A stretch of 64,000 nt of DNA from Bacillus sp. 1NLA3E (GCF_000242895.2 NC_021171.1:272001-336000), one strand, 5' to 3'. Positions 7,374-14,664 are shown, counted from the stretch's first letter. Made by a program: numbers and translations. Notes: generated by a model not told the origin, from the sequence alone.

Positions 7374-8690
7374 TTGAAAAAATTTAATAAAACGGTTGGT
7401 GTGCTAGCTCTTTCCATGGGGCTGGCTTTTTCTTTTGGAATTTCGTCCTATGCAAGCGCTCCGGATGTCGACTTTATCGATGTTTCGCACTGGAATGGTG
7501 AATCTGGGTTACCACTTGCGTTTTACCAAACCATCAAAGCAGGCAGTGTCGACGCTGTTGTTGTTAAGGTTTCAGAGGGAACATATTATGTAGATCCAGC
7601 GTCATCCGTAAACGTTGCAAATGCTAAACAGGCTGGCATGATTGTTCATGCGTACCATTTTGCACGGTTTACAAGTAATGAAAGCGCAAAATCAGAAGCG
7701 CAATGGTTTGATAAAAAACTGCAACTCGTTGGCTTTAATAAGAAAACAGACGGCTATGTTGTAGTTGACGTTGAAGCTAGTAATCTATCAAGCAATCCAG
7801 CAGCTTTAACAGAGTATACCAATACGTTTATCGCCGAAATGAACAATTTAGGCTATGAAAAAGTTGATCTGTACAGCGGATCATCCTATTACAATAGCAG
7901 ACTGCAACCCGCGAAATTGCCAGCCAAACCGTGGATTGCTGCTTATCCGAGTAATCCAGTTAAAGGGCAGCCAACAGCTAAATTTAGTAACGGTACTGGC
8001 GCATGGCAGTGGACTTCCTCATGGTCAGGAATGGCCGGATACGGGAGATTTGATGCTTCCGAGGATTACGCTGGAAAATATACAAATCAAGTAAAATCTT
8101 CATCAGAAGGGGTTAAAACGATCGGATCAGTATCTTTAGTAGATTACATGAAGGCTGCTGGGATGGATGCATCTTTCTCATATCGTACTCAGTTAGCTGA
8201 GGCATATGGAATCGAGAATTACTCAGGATCATCTGCGCAAAACCTTGCTTTACTGTCGAAGTTACAAAGCGGAGTTAAGCCAGCAAAGGTTAATATTGAT
8301 AATAGCAAGTTGACAACGAATCCAGCTAAAGAGCAGAGTTCAGTTGCACCAAAAACGACACCTACCTCAGCAAAAACATCAACTTATGTAGTGAAAGCAG
8401 GGGACACTGTAGGATCAATTGCTAAAAGATACAATACAACTATAAGCGTGTTGGCATCGCTAAATAATATTAAAAATGTAAGCTTCATCAGAGCTGGTCA
8501 AGTACTGAAGATTTTCGGAGCAGCCAAAGCAGCAATTTCTCAAGCAATTGCATATCATAAAGTATTACTAGGTGAAACCGTTTCAGTGTTAGCCAAACGT
8601 TATGGAACTACAATCACTCAGATTAAAAATTGGAATAATCTTGACAGCAAGTACACGATTTTCGCTGGTAAAACTATTCGTGTGAGATAA
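7374..8690 (+). CDS. Secreted GH25 endolysin with two LysM domains
   Basis: A 438-aa cell-wall hydrolase, TTG start with GGGGATGGG upstream. Residues 1-29 form a signal peptide ending SYASA. Residues 33-215 are a GH25 lysozyme: DVSHWNG, KVSEGTYYVDP, the catalytic pair D132/E134 in VVVDVEAS, and WQWTS. A linker follows with a possible third repeat-like region, then LysM domains near 340-382 and 393-438 for binding peptidoglycan. It cleaves the bond between MurNAc and GlcNAc. Unlike most endolysins of Gram-positive phages it carries a Sec signal, so the holin may act by depolarising the membrane rather than by releasing the enzyme. Confidence 0.85.
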   Translation: MKKFNKTVGVLALSMGLAFSFGISSYASAPDVDFIDVSHWNGESGLPLAFYQTIKAGSVDAVVVKVSEGTYYVDPASSVNVANAKQAGMIVHAYHFARFTSNESAKSEAQWFDKKLQLVGFNKKTDGYVVVDVEASNLSSNPAALTEYTNTFIAEMNNLGYEKVDLYSGSSYYNSRLQPAKLPAKPWIAAYPSNPVKGQPTAKFSNGTGAWQWTSSWSGMAGYGRFDASEDYAGKYTNQVKSSSEGVKTIGSVSLVDYMKAAGMDASFSYRTQLAEAYGIENYSGSSAQNLALLSKLQSGVKPAKVNIDNSKLTTNPAKEQSSVAPKTTPTSAKTSTYVVKAGDTVGSIAKRYNTTISVLASLNNIKNVSFIRAGQVLKIFGAAKAAISQAIAYHKVLLGETVSVLAKRYGTTITQIKNWNNLDSKYTIFAGKTIRVR

Positions 8691-8697
8691 AAAAAGG

Positions 8698-8726
8698 AGC
8701 CCTTCTCATTCGAGACGGGCTTTTGT
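8698..8726 (+). terminator. Terminator after the endolysin gene (GCCCTTCTC family)
   Basis: AGCCC TTCTC ATTC GAGAC GGGCT followed by TTTTG. It is the first of a family of near-identical hairpins in the next 4 kb. Confidence 0.75.
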
Positions 8727-8801
8727 TGTTTACAAAGGTTAATCTAAAACAGTTATCGGTAGCTCATCGATTTGACGCACTTCATCAATGGTGTTTTTTA
8801 T

Positions 8802-9272
8802 TTATCTCACCCAAGATGGTGTAACTGCATGACCAAAATAATCCCCAGATGCTGCCCAGTAGAAATCTACCCAAATAAGAGTTGGAGCTCCTATTTTTGG
8901 AACATTGCTGAATTCACGTGACTTTACCTCATACATCAAAAAATTTCCGTTTAGCCAACGATCTTTTACCCAGCTTGTCCCATTCCATCTCAGTAAAAAT
9001 GCATCATAATAAATGAGTCCTCCTGGATTATACATACTCCCCGGAATCCAGCTTTCTATTGAAAAATAAACATTCGAAGCATCGTCAGTATCACTCACTT
9101 TAAAGGCATAGTCATATAAAGCACCAGTATTTTGCGAATAAGCTACAAATGTAGTACTTCCTCGCCAGGTTGCTGCTGAAGCTTTTCCAGATGGCCCAAA
9201 TCCTACAAAAGTTACAACTGTAAGTGCAATAACCATCATGGTAATCATATTTTTCTGGAATTTGTTTTTCAT
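8802..9272 (-). CDS. Secreted protein, unknown function (156 aa)
   Basis: Start chosen at the ATG at 9272 (MKNKFQKNMITMM), which has AAGGAGG just upstream; a longer reading to 9293 lacks a site. A signal peptide covers about residues 1-35 and ends ASAA. The mature part is a small beta-rich protein with many aromatic residues (YDYAFKVSDTDDASNVYFSI, LLRWNGTSWVKDRWL). I recognise no family. Lying after the lysis genes on the opposite strand, it is likely a lysogenic-conversion gene expressed from the prophage. Confidence 0.6.
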   Translation of the reverse strand: MKNKFQKNMITMMVIALTVVTFVGFGPSGKASAATWRGSTTFVAYSQNTGALYDYAFKVSDTDDASNVYFSIESWIPGSMYNPGGLIYYDAFLLRWNGTSWVKDRWLNGNFLMYEVKSREFSNVPKIGAPTLIWVDFYWAASGDYFGHAVTPSWVR

Positions 9273-9496
9273 AAATTTTTCCTCCTTTTCCATACTTTAA
9301 TATATTAATTGTATAATAAGGTAAAGTAAACAAAAAATTGGAAAATACGTATATGTTTGAAGAACTTTTACTGTTTATAAAAAAAGAAAAATAATTCAAA
9401 AATAAGAATAAAGAATAATTACTATTTTACATTAAAAATAGTACATAGAGTTTTACTAATAATGTCAATTCTAGTAACCACTATTCTTCCTTCCTC

Positions 9497-9547
9497 CTAG
9501 AAGGGCAAATCATCTGGTGGCATCGGTTCCTTAATCCTGCCATTCAT
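9497..9547 (-). pseudogene. Remnant of the SOS-type small gene (tail MPPDDLPF)
   Basis: A 16-codon frame, MNGRIKEPMPPDDLPF, then stop. Its last residues match the end of the 80-aa protein at 14095-14337 (MPIVVDDLPF), and its upstream DNA matches that gene's promoter. It looks like a copy with the body deleted, keeping the promoter and the SSB-like tail. A very short peptide may still be made. Confidence 0.45.
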
Positions 9548-9551
9548 TATG

Positions 9552-9595
9552 CAAACAAATGTTCTTAATTGCGCCGGAAATAAAATATACGTTCG
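9552..9595. promoter_or_regulatory. Two LexA/DinR-like boxes, divergent promoter (copy 1)
   Basis: CAAACAAATGTTCT (9552-9565) and AAAATATACGTTCG (9582-9595) each resemble the Bacillus SOS box CGAAC-N4-GTTCG with two or three mismatches. On the minus strand a CATAAT -10 abuts the first box. The same arrangement recurs at 14366-14408. Confidence 0.5.
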
Positions 9596-9625
9596 TGTAC
9601 GATTGGAGAAAAGGAGGTCTGATTG

Positions 9626-9769
9626 ATGAATGTTTCGCTGAGAAGAGCATTTGAGTATAGCAATGCCAAAATAAAAGCCCTTCTCACTCGAGAGGGGCTT
9701 TTGTTATTATGTAACAATTTTGAATATTTTAGGGATTTTTGTAAAAATATGTATTTATTTTGTTATTAA
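9626..9769 (+). pseudogene. Probable truncated ORF right of SOS-like boxes
   Basis: A 47-codon frame (MNVSLRRAFEYSNAKIK...) with a perfect AAAGGAGG upstream, but it reads straight through a terminator hairpin at 9673-9703, so only the first 17 codons look native. The equivalent place in copy 2 (14438) holds a frame stopped after six codons. Probably the broken divergent partner of the SOS-type gene. Confidence 0.3.
9673..9703 (+). terminator. Terminator of the GCCCTTCTC family
   Basis: AAAAGCCCTTCTC ACTC GAGAGGGGCTTTT forms a near-perfect 13-bp stem with a T-run on both strands. Confidence 0.75.
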
Positions 9770-9812
9770 TATTGTATTCTTAAATGGTATCTAATATAAA
9801 GGAGGAATAGAT

Positions 9813-10832
9813 TTGAAGTTAAAAAGTTTAAAAGTACTGGTAACTCTTAGTCTCTTAGTTATTGGATTATTGGGTTTTAGAACGACTTCAACACAAGCTG
9901 CATCATCTTTTATTATGCCAACAACAGGTACAATCACACAACAATTTATACCAGGAGTACACTTTGGAATTGATATTGCAAATGGTGGATCGTCAGTTGC
10001 AGTAAATGCATCAGCAACAGGGACAGTTTCAAGGTCATACTATTCTTCCAGCTATGGTGAAGTAGTATTTATCAAGCATACAATCAGTGGAGTTAATTAT
10101 GAAACCGTTTACGCCCATATGAAAAGCGGTTCAAGAACGGTTTCTGTTGGTCAGACTGTACAACAAGGCCAACGCCTTGGATATATGGGGAGTACAGGAG
10201 ATTCCACGGGTCAACATTTGCATTTTGAACTACATTTAGGTAGTTGGAATGATGCAAAATCAAATGCAGTAAATCCTTTAAATTATATAGGATCTACACA
10301 AAGTCAAATCTATGGTATTACGGTTGATGATATTAGTTTAGCAAAAGCACAGCAGTTAGTTCCTAATCTTCAAAAACAGTACTCTGGTATACTTGCTGCT
10401 GATTTAATTTATGGAATGTCAGATGGTATTGGATATAAGATAATTATAAAGGGAATCAACCATCAACAAGCTGTACAGATTGTTCCTCGAGCTCAATATC
10501 TTACATCAGGACAAGTACCGAATTATGACACAAGTCTAACTTACGGAGTACAAATAGGACCAAGCCCAATTAACGACAATACTGCTTATGAAGTACATGT
10601 AACAGGTATTAGGACACTCCAAGAAGCTCAAAACTTAGTTCCGCAGTTCCAAAGTGAATTCGCTTGGGCTGTATTAGCCACTAGAGTACGCGGTGAGTTA
10701 AAATCAAATGGCTTGTATAAAGTAGTATTGGAAGGATTTACACTGCAACAAGCTCAAGTAGTTAGAAATGAAATTGCTGCGCAAAATCCTGATATTCCAA
10801 ATGGTAATGTATATGGTTATATCCTCAATTAA
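9813..10832 (+). CDS. Secreted M23 peptidase with C-terminal SPOR-like repeats
   Basis: A 339-aa protein, TTG start with AAAGGAGGAATAG. Residues 1-30 form a signal peptide ending TQAA. Residues 35-165 are an M23 (LytM) metallopeptidase with the zinc motifs HFGIDIA and HLHFELH. From about 170 three degenerate repeats follow, each with an AQxLVPxxQ helix and a YxVxxxG strand, like SPOR domains that bind denuded glycan. It would cut peptide cross-links of the wall. It is a second wall hydrolase next to the endolysin; as it has its own signal and terminator it may act in the lysogen rather than in lysis. Confidence 0.8.
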   Translation: MKLKSLKVLVTLSLLVIGLLGFRTTSTQAASSFIMPTTGTITQQFIPGVHFGIDIANGGSSVAVNASATGTVSRSYYSSSYGEVVFIKHTISGVNYETVYAHMKSGSRTVSVGQTVQQGQRLGYMGSTGDSTGQHLHFELHLGSWNDAKSNAVNPLNYIGSTQSQIYGITVDDISLAKAQQLVPNLQKQYSGILAADLIYGMSDGIGYKIIIKGINHQQAVQIVPRAQYLTSGQVPNYDTSLTYGVQIGPSPINDNTAYEVHVTGIRTLQEAQNLVPQFQSEFAWAVLATRVRGELKSNGLYKVVLEGFTLQQAQVVRNEIAAQNPDIPNGNVYGYILN

Positions 10833-10849
10833 TAGTAAAATAAAAAAGC

Positions 10850-10885
10850 AAAAGCCCTTCTCTTAATTGAGAGGGGTTTAATTTT
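10850..10885 (+). terminator. Terminator after M23 gene (GCCCTTCTC family)
   Basis: AAAGCCCTTCTC TTAATT GAGAGGGGTTT followed by AATTTTACTTTT. Two G-T pairs but the same core as its relatives. Confidence 0.7.
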
Positions 10886-10901
10886 ACTTTTGTATTTTCT
10901 G

Positions 10902-11459
10902 TTAAATACTATCGTTAAAATAGTCTATATAATTCCACGCTGTTGGATTTTCTAGAGCATACTTTTCATATAAGTAATTATCTTTGAGTGAAAATAATTT
11001 ACCATTCCGGTCTATTCTCCAACAATTTCCATATGTATCTGTAAATGCAAGTTCTAATCCAAAGGAAATATTCATTCCTCCTTCTAAAAATCCAAAGTCT
11101 TTAACAAATTTACCAGGAGGAACTTTTTGAAACACCAAATAAGGATAGAGAGGAGTACTACTAAATTGGTCATTCATTTTCATAGCTTGTTCTCCATCTC
11201 CCGTTGCAGCACCAGTTATTGCAACAGCTATTACAAAAACATTGTAAATAGGAGTATTTGAAATGTTTTGAAGTATGATTTGACTTTCCTTTCCTCCTCC
11301 TATTATCCAAGCGGAAATGTTTCTTGCTTGAAGTTCTTTTTTTTCTTTTGAGTCTTGTTTGTTTTTTTGAATTAGATTTCGCACACTTAATGCAGCAATG
11401 CCTACTGAAATAACGGCCGAAGATGCAGAAATATAAGGCGGTAATAAACTTAAGTCCAT
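10902..11459 (-). CDS. Membrane-anchored protein, unknown function (185 aa)
   Basis: Start ATG at 11459 with AGAGGGAG upstream. Residues 10-28 form one membrane segment (SASSAVISVGIAALSVRNLI) followed by a basic, Lys/Glu-rich helix. The remainder is a beta-rich domain (IILQNISNTPIYNVFVIAVA; FGLELAFTDTYGNCWRIDR) of the immunoglobulin-like kind often found in small surface-side or cytosolic sensor proteins. I recognise no family. It runs against the M23 gene and shares the hairpin between them. Confidence 0.5.
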   Translation of the reverse strand: MDLSLLPPYISASSAVISVGIAALSVRNLIQKNKQDSKEKKELQARNISAWIIGGGKESQIILQNISNTPIYNVFVIAVAITGAATGDGEQAMKMNDQFSSTPLYPYLVFQKVPPGKFVKDFGFLEGGMNISFGLELAFTDTYGNCWRIDRNGKLFSLKDNYLYEKYALENPTAWNYIDYFNDSI

Positions 11460-11564
11460 ATTTGAATCTCCCTCTTAACATCTTTAAAGATTTTTACCTC
11501 AATTTTATCTGGGTAATGGTTAATAATACTCCCTATCATCTAATTGTTCTCTCCATATGCGAAA

Positions 11565-11765
11565 TTAAAGTGGATCAATAGTAAACATAGTAAAAGCGCC
11601 TAAGATGGATCCCAGAGTAAATCCTTCCTTACTCCGAAATATGAACGAAGCAATTACTTAAGGAATTAATACCCATAGAACATCTGTAGAATTTAAAAAG
11701 ATCTTCATTATTGGAAGAAAACCATCCAACATAGTTTTCAATATTGCTAGGCTAGAAAGTTCCAT
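11565..11765 (-). pseudogene. Small hydrophobic ORF with an in-frame stop
   Basis: From the ATG at 11765 (GAGGTGAT upstream) the frame reads MELSSLAILKTMLDGFLPIM and stops at TAA 11658-11660 after 35 codons. The frame then stays open for another 30 codons (VIASFIFRSKEGFTLGSILG...) to 11565. The second part is again hydrophobic. It is either a 35-aa peptide or a decayed small membrane protein of about 66 residues. Confidence 0.35.
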
Positions 11766-11928
11766 TAAAAATCACCTCGTTTCAATGTGAAATATAGTGT
11801 TTCTGTTTCTTATACGTTTCAATACAGGTGGAGATTCAAGGCAATAATCAATATTTCGAATCTTTTGTGTCCAAAAAGGATATTTCTTCCAAGGGTTAGA
11901 ATTATAGCAACAAGGAGGGATTTATCAA

Positions 11929-12123
11929 ATGATTAAACCGCATTGCCCTGTTTGTCTTGTTGAGATGCAAAGAGAAGATCGTGTGAAAATGGATTCGATG
12001 TTTCATAGCATTTCTCACGCAGAATGTTTTAATTATGAGGACGAATTCATATTAGACGAAGGTACATTTGAGGAAATAGCCGTTAAATACCCGGAGTATT
12101 GCGAAGAATTTTTATCAGTATAA
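11929..12123 (+). CDS. Small CxxC protein (64 aa)
   Basis: Good AAGGAGGG upstream. The N-terminus has CPVC, and a later HAEC may complete a zinc site (MIKPHCPVCLVEMQRED; MFHSISHAECFNYED). The C-terminal half is acidic. Such short zinc-binding proteins are common in Bacillus prophages and have no known role. It is followed by a terminator of the local hairpin family. Confidence 0.55.
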   Translation: MIKPHCPVCLVEMQREDRVKMDSMFHSISHAECFNYEDEFILDEGTFEEIAVKYPEYCEEFLSV

Positions 12124-12126
12124 AAA

Positions 12127-12156
12127 AATGCCCTTCTCATTCGAGAGGGGCTTTGT
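12127..12156 (+). terminator. Terminator of the GCCCTTCTC family
   Basis: GCCCTTCTC ATTC GAGAGGGGC, preceded by a run of A and followed by TTTG. It overlaps the 3' end of the AbrB-like frame on the other strand. Confidence 0.7.
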
Positions 12157-12274
12157 CCTCTAAATAAATATCCAGTGGATCATCGGTATTCATATTTAAT
12201 GATTTTCTCAACCCTAAGGGAATAACAAAACTTCCAATATCACCTATTCGCCTTACAATCCTAGTACCTTTCAT
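12137..12274 (-). CDS. AbrB/SpoVT-type mini DNA-binding protein (45 aa), possibly decayed
   Basis: The frame reads MKGTRIVRRIGDIGSFVIPL, then GLRKSLNMNTDDPLDIYLED, then KAPLE. This matches the swapped-hairpin AbrB domain (MKxTGIVRxxDELGRxVIPxELRxxL). It lacks the C-terminal half of AbrB, and the conserved Gly-Arg of the DNA-binding turn is Gly-Ser here. The ribosome binding site is weak and the 3' end lies inside a terminator. It could be a short MazE-like regulator or the rest of a longer gene. Confidence 0.5.
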   Translation of the reverse strand: MKGTRIVRRIGDIGSFVIPLGLRKSLNMNTDDPLDIYLEDKAPLE

Positions 12275-12357
12275 ATTAATCCAACTTTCCAGTGTTTTCC
12301 TAATTCATTTAAATAAAAGATGGAAATATCCTTGTGTAGACTTTGTGAAATAATAAA

Positions 12358-12386
12358 AAATCCCTTCTCAAAATGAGAAGGGATTT
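12358..12386 (-). terminator. Terminator after the Ntn-hydrolase operon
   Basis: AAATCCCTTCTCA and TGAGAAGGGATTT form a perfect 13-bp stem with a three-base loop. It lies just after the stop of the 51-aa gene on the minus strand. Confidence 0.75.
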
Positions 12387-12389
12387 CTA

Positions 12390-12545
12390 TCATTTTGGTC
12401 TTATGTTGAAACTTTTTAAAGTGTTTTCAGCCATTTTTTTTGCTAATGCGGTTGGATCTTCGTACAGTTTTTTCATTGAGTTTCTTTCTATTGTGTTAGG
12501 TATCAATCTTTTCTCAAGATTTTTCTCAAGGAGAAGCTGGTTCAT
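12390..12545 (-). CDS. Small partner of the Ntn hydrolase (51 aa)
   Basis: I start at the ATG at 12545, which has AGGAGGG with 7-bp spacing; the ATG at 12575 lacks a site. The product starts MNQLLLEKNLEKRLIPNTIE and is helical, charged and basic at the end (KSFNIRPK), with no membrane segment. Its start sits 1 bp after the stop of the proteasome-like gene, so the two are co-transcribed and a terminator follows. It could be an adaptor, inhibitor or assembly factor for that protein; this is inference from gene order only. Confidence 0.6.
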   Translation of the reverse strand: MNQLLLEKNLEKRLIPNTIERNSMKKLYEDPTALAKKMAENTLKSFNIRPK

Positions 12546-12546
12546 T

Positions 12547-13839
12547 TTAATCCCTCCTAAAATAGTTTTGAGCAAATTGTTGATTTAATTCCTGTTTGAA
12601 GTAATGTTTTCGTTTTATCCAAATCAGTCCATCACCCTTGGTAATAACCGCAACATCAACTGGCCCACCAACGGTTTCTAAACTAGAGGAAACCCTTCTT
12701 TTAAAAGAAGTTAAGTTTACTAGAGATTCTGCCATTTCAGCCAATTCATCCTTAGGTAATGAGTTTACTATATTTAAAATAGGGGTGGTAAAATGTTCTT
12801 GTTTATATTGATCTAAACTTTGGTTAAATTTATCAAAAATATTCATTAATTGATCATCAATAATTTTAATGAGTTCTGGAGAATCTTTCGGATTTTTAAG
12901 ATTATCTAGCAATTGTTCTACAATAACATTTGATAAGTTTTTAAAAATGTTCCCAAGATAATTTGAAGAAATCCCTTCTATTTCTGGGTTTATCCCTCTA
13001 ACAAAGGTATGGACCATGTCATCTTGGGCGAAGGGAACAATTGCTGCTGTGAAGTCGGTACCAACAACTCTCTGTGTGGTTAATTGGTACTTTAACTTGT
13101 TATTTATTCTTCCATCAATATTATAAGCGAATAATGATGGATAAAGCTCTTGTTCTCCAAAACCTGCTATTACAATTCCAGATGTTGATCTGGAGAATTG
13201 TTTGATTAAATTGTTTGCAACAATATATTTTAAATTGGTAATCAGGTGTTCTGAAAAAATCATATTTTCGAAGGTTTCTATAATTATTTTTTCAATTTGA
13301 TCACCGTACTTTTCAATGATCTGCCGATAATCTTGATCATCAAAGCCATTTATGAAATTTTTATTGTCACAATCCATCAACAGTTCATCTAAATATGTAT
13401 TTGCAACTGCATTTAATTCGTCTTCAGTACTATCTGGTTTTTCATTGACACGCGCTTTCAGTTTTCCGAGGATAGTATCAAAAGCGGATGATACACTCTC
13501 AGTTATTAAATTGAGGATAAATTTATACTCTTCTACCTCGGATGTTAATTCCATGTAGTTATTACCTTTAAGGAAGTGCAGAAAGTCATATGAATATTCT
13601 TCTACAGTAGGAAAGGTTTTTACATCTAAAGATTGTCTGTAAACTTTTATTATGGTTTCCCAAGGAACACGAAGGAACTCTGCATTACCATAAATCATTA
13701 TTCCTACAGGATGAAACTTGGAAAGAGTAAAAAGTTTATTAGCAGAATTATAAATTTTTGTGCCGCTACCTATAGTAACAGCGCTATCAGCAGCCATTGC
13801 AACACCAATTGTGTTCATAACACATATTTCTGCTGTCAT
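12547..13839 (-). CDS. Proteasome/HslV-fold Ntn hydrolase-like protein (430 aa)
   Basis: The N-terminus reads MTAEICVMNTIGVAMAADSA. After removal of Met the protein would start with Thr, as proteasome beta subunits and HslV do. Counting from that Thr, Asp is residue 17 (AADS), as in the proteasome, and a Lys lies at 34 in NKLFTL, where the archaeal beta subunit has Lys33 in KKLF. The next part (HPVGIMIYGNAEFLRVPWET) and a later SGIVIAGFGEQELYPSLFAY fit the beta-sandwich. About 200 extra helical residues make it far longer than HslV (about 180). I infer an N-terminal-Thr peptidase of a divergent, probably undescribed family. AAGAAGGTG precedes the ATG. A 51-aa gene follows in the operon. Confidence 0.65.
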   Translation of the reverse strand: MTAEICVMNTIGVAMAADSAVTIGSGTKIYNSANKLFTLSKFHPVGIMIYGNAEFLRVPWETIIKVYRQSLDVKTFPTVEEYSYDFLHFLKGNNYMELTSEVEEYKFILNLITESVSSAFDTILGKLKARVNEKPDSTEDELNAVANTYLDELLMDCDNKNFINGFDDQDYRQIIEKYGDQIEKIIIETFENMIFSEHLITNLKYIVANNLIKQFSRSTSGIVIAGFGEQELYPSLFAYNIDGRINNKLKYQLTTQRVVGTDFTAAIVPFAQDDMVHTFVRGINPEIEGISSNYLGNIFKNLSNVIVEQLLDNLKNPKDSPELIKIIDDQLMNIFDKFNQSLDQYKQEHFTTPILNIVNSLPKDELAEMAESLVNLTSFKRRVSSSLETVGGPVDVAVITKGDGLIWIKRKHYFKQELNQQFAQNYFRRD

Positions 13840-13863
13840 TTTAATTTACACCTTCTTATCTAC

Positions 13864-13892
13864 ATAATATATTATTTCCTTAATGTTTTGAA
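13864..13892 (-). promoter_or_regulatory. Possible promoter of the Ntn-hydrolase operon
   Basis: On the minus strand TTCAAA (13892-13887), 17 bp, TATTAT (13869-13864). The predicted start lies about 20 bp before the ATG, leaving room for the ribosome binding site. Confidence 0.4.
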
Positions 13893-14070
13893 TATTCCTG
13901 CTTATTATTTTGTGAAAAATTGAATTTATTTCTCTAAATCGAAGGGATGAGTATTTTAACAATTTGTTCTAAACTCATTCACGATTAAAAATATTATAAT
14001 CCACCTTTCTATCGTTAGAAGATGTATTTGACAGAAACAGATTTATTCCTTGTGTTTTTTCTGTGAATTA

Positions 14071-14096
14071 AAAAAACCTCTCTCAATGGAGGGGCT
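14071..14096 (-). terminator. Terminator of the SOS-type small gene
   Basis: On the minus strand CCTC and GAGG enclose a loop and run into seven Ts right after the stop codon. It is weaker than the other local hairpins. Confidence 0.5.
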
Positions 14097-14337
14097 AAAA
14101 TGGCAAGTCATCAACTACTATCGGCATAAGCTGTTTAACAATTTCTGTTATGTCATTTTCCTCGTTCCATGTAACCTTTTCAATTATGGTTTTCCGGAAC
14201 CCGGTATCCATTTTTATTTGCTGGATCCACTCATAGGCTACGATCGGAGTATCCTCTTCTGATCTTACCTGAATTTTTCCACCTTGCATGGAGCGGGTTC
14301 CTTCTATATTTAAATGAACTGATAGGTTAACTCTCAT
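14095..14337 (-). CDS. SOS-promoter small protein with SSB-like DDLPF tail (80 aa)
   Basis: Start at the ATG at 14337, with AAGGGG upstream and a TATAAT -10 overlapped by a LexA-like box (14360-14379). The product begins MRVNLSVHLNIEGTRSMQGG and ends MPIVVDDLPF. The end matches the acidic C-terminal tip of bacterial SSB (DDDLPF in Bacillus SsbA), the tag that recruits RecQ, RecJ, PriA, RecO and other repair proteins. A fused mimic or a small SSB-interacting protein induced on DNA damage is inferred. A decayed copy of promoter and tail lies at 9497-9595. Confidence 0.6.
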   Translation of the reverse strand: MRVNLSVHLNIEGTRSMQGGKIQVRSEEDTPIVAYEWIQQIKMDTGFRKTIIEKVTWNEENDITEIVKQLMPIVVDDLPF

Positions 14338-14359
14338 AAAACACACCCCTTATACTAAT

Positions 14360-14416
14360 ATTATACAAACAAATGTTCTTAAATGACCATAAAAAAAACA
14401 TACATTCGCGTATAAT
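14360..14416. promoter_or_regulatory. Divergent SOS-type promoter with two LexA-like boxes (copy 2)
   Basis: CAAACAAATGTTCT (14366-14379) overlaps the minus-strand -10 TATAAT (14365-14360). AAAACATACATTCG (14395-14408) abuts a plus-strand TATAAT (14411-14416), followed by AAAGGAG and an ATG at 14438 whose frame stops after six codons. The plus-strand gene is therefore lost. Confidence 0.6.
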
Positions 14417-14458
14417 TCTAATAAAGGAGACACGACGATGAGGGGTATGCAGCTTTGA

Positions 14459-14664
14459 ATTGTAGAATCTATTTGGATTTTATAAATAGTCAGTTTCAAT
14501 AATTAATTTAATAAAAAAATAACTGATGTTAATCGATTAGAGTATAGTAGGGTATGTATCTGGAAAGAATGTTATTTAATAATTTTAATCATTTTTTTAA
14601 AATGTTAAACATAGGATTTACAAAGACTAATTTAGATTATTGGAAAATTTATCAAACTTTATTC
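14459..14664. other. AT-rich intergenic stretch, no gene seen
   Basis: Very AT-rich DNA between the divergent SOS-type region and the promoter of the SecB-like operon. I see no open frame with a ribosome binding site and no strong hairpin. Confidence 0.6.

Noticed and set aside
12373..13923. Plus-strand frames at 12373-12588, 13352-13558 and 13633-13923
   Set aside because: They are antisense to the proteasome-like gene and its partner, with no ribosome binding sites and low-complexity products.
14438..14458. Six-codon frame with a ribosome binding site as a real peptide gene
   Set aside because: More likely the cut-off start of a lost gene; the equivalent frame in the other copy is also broken.
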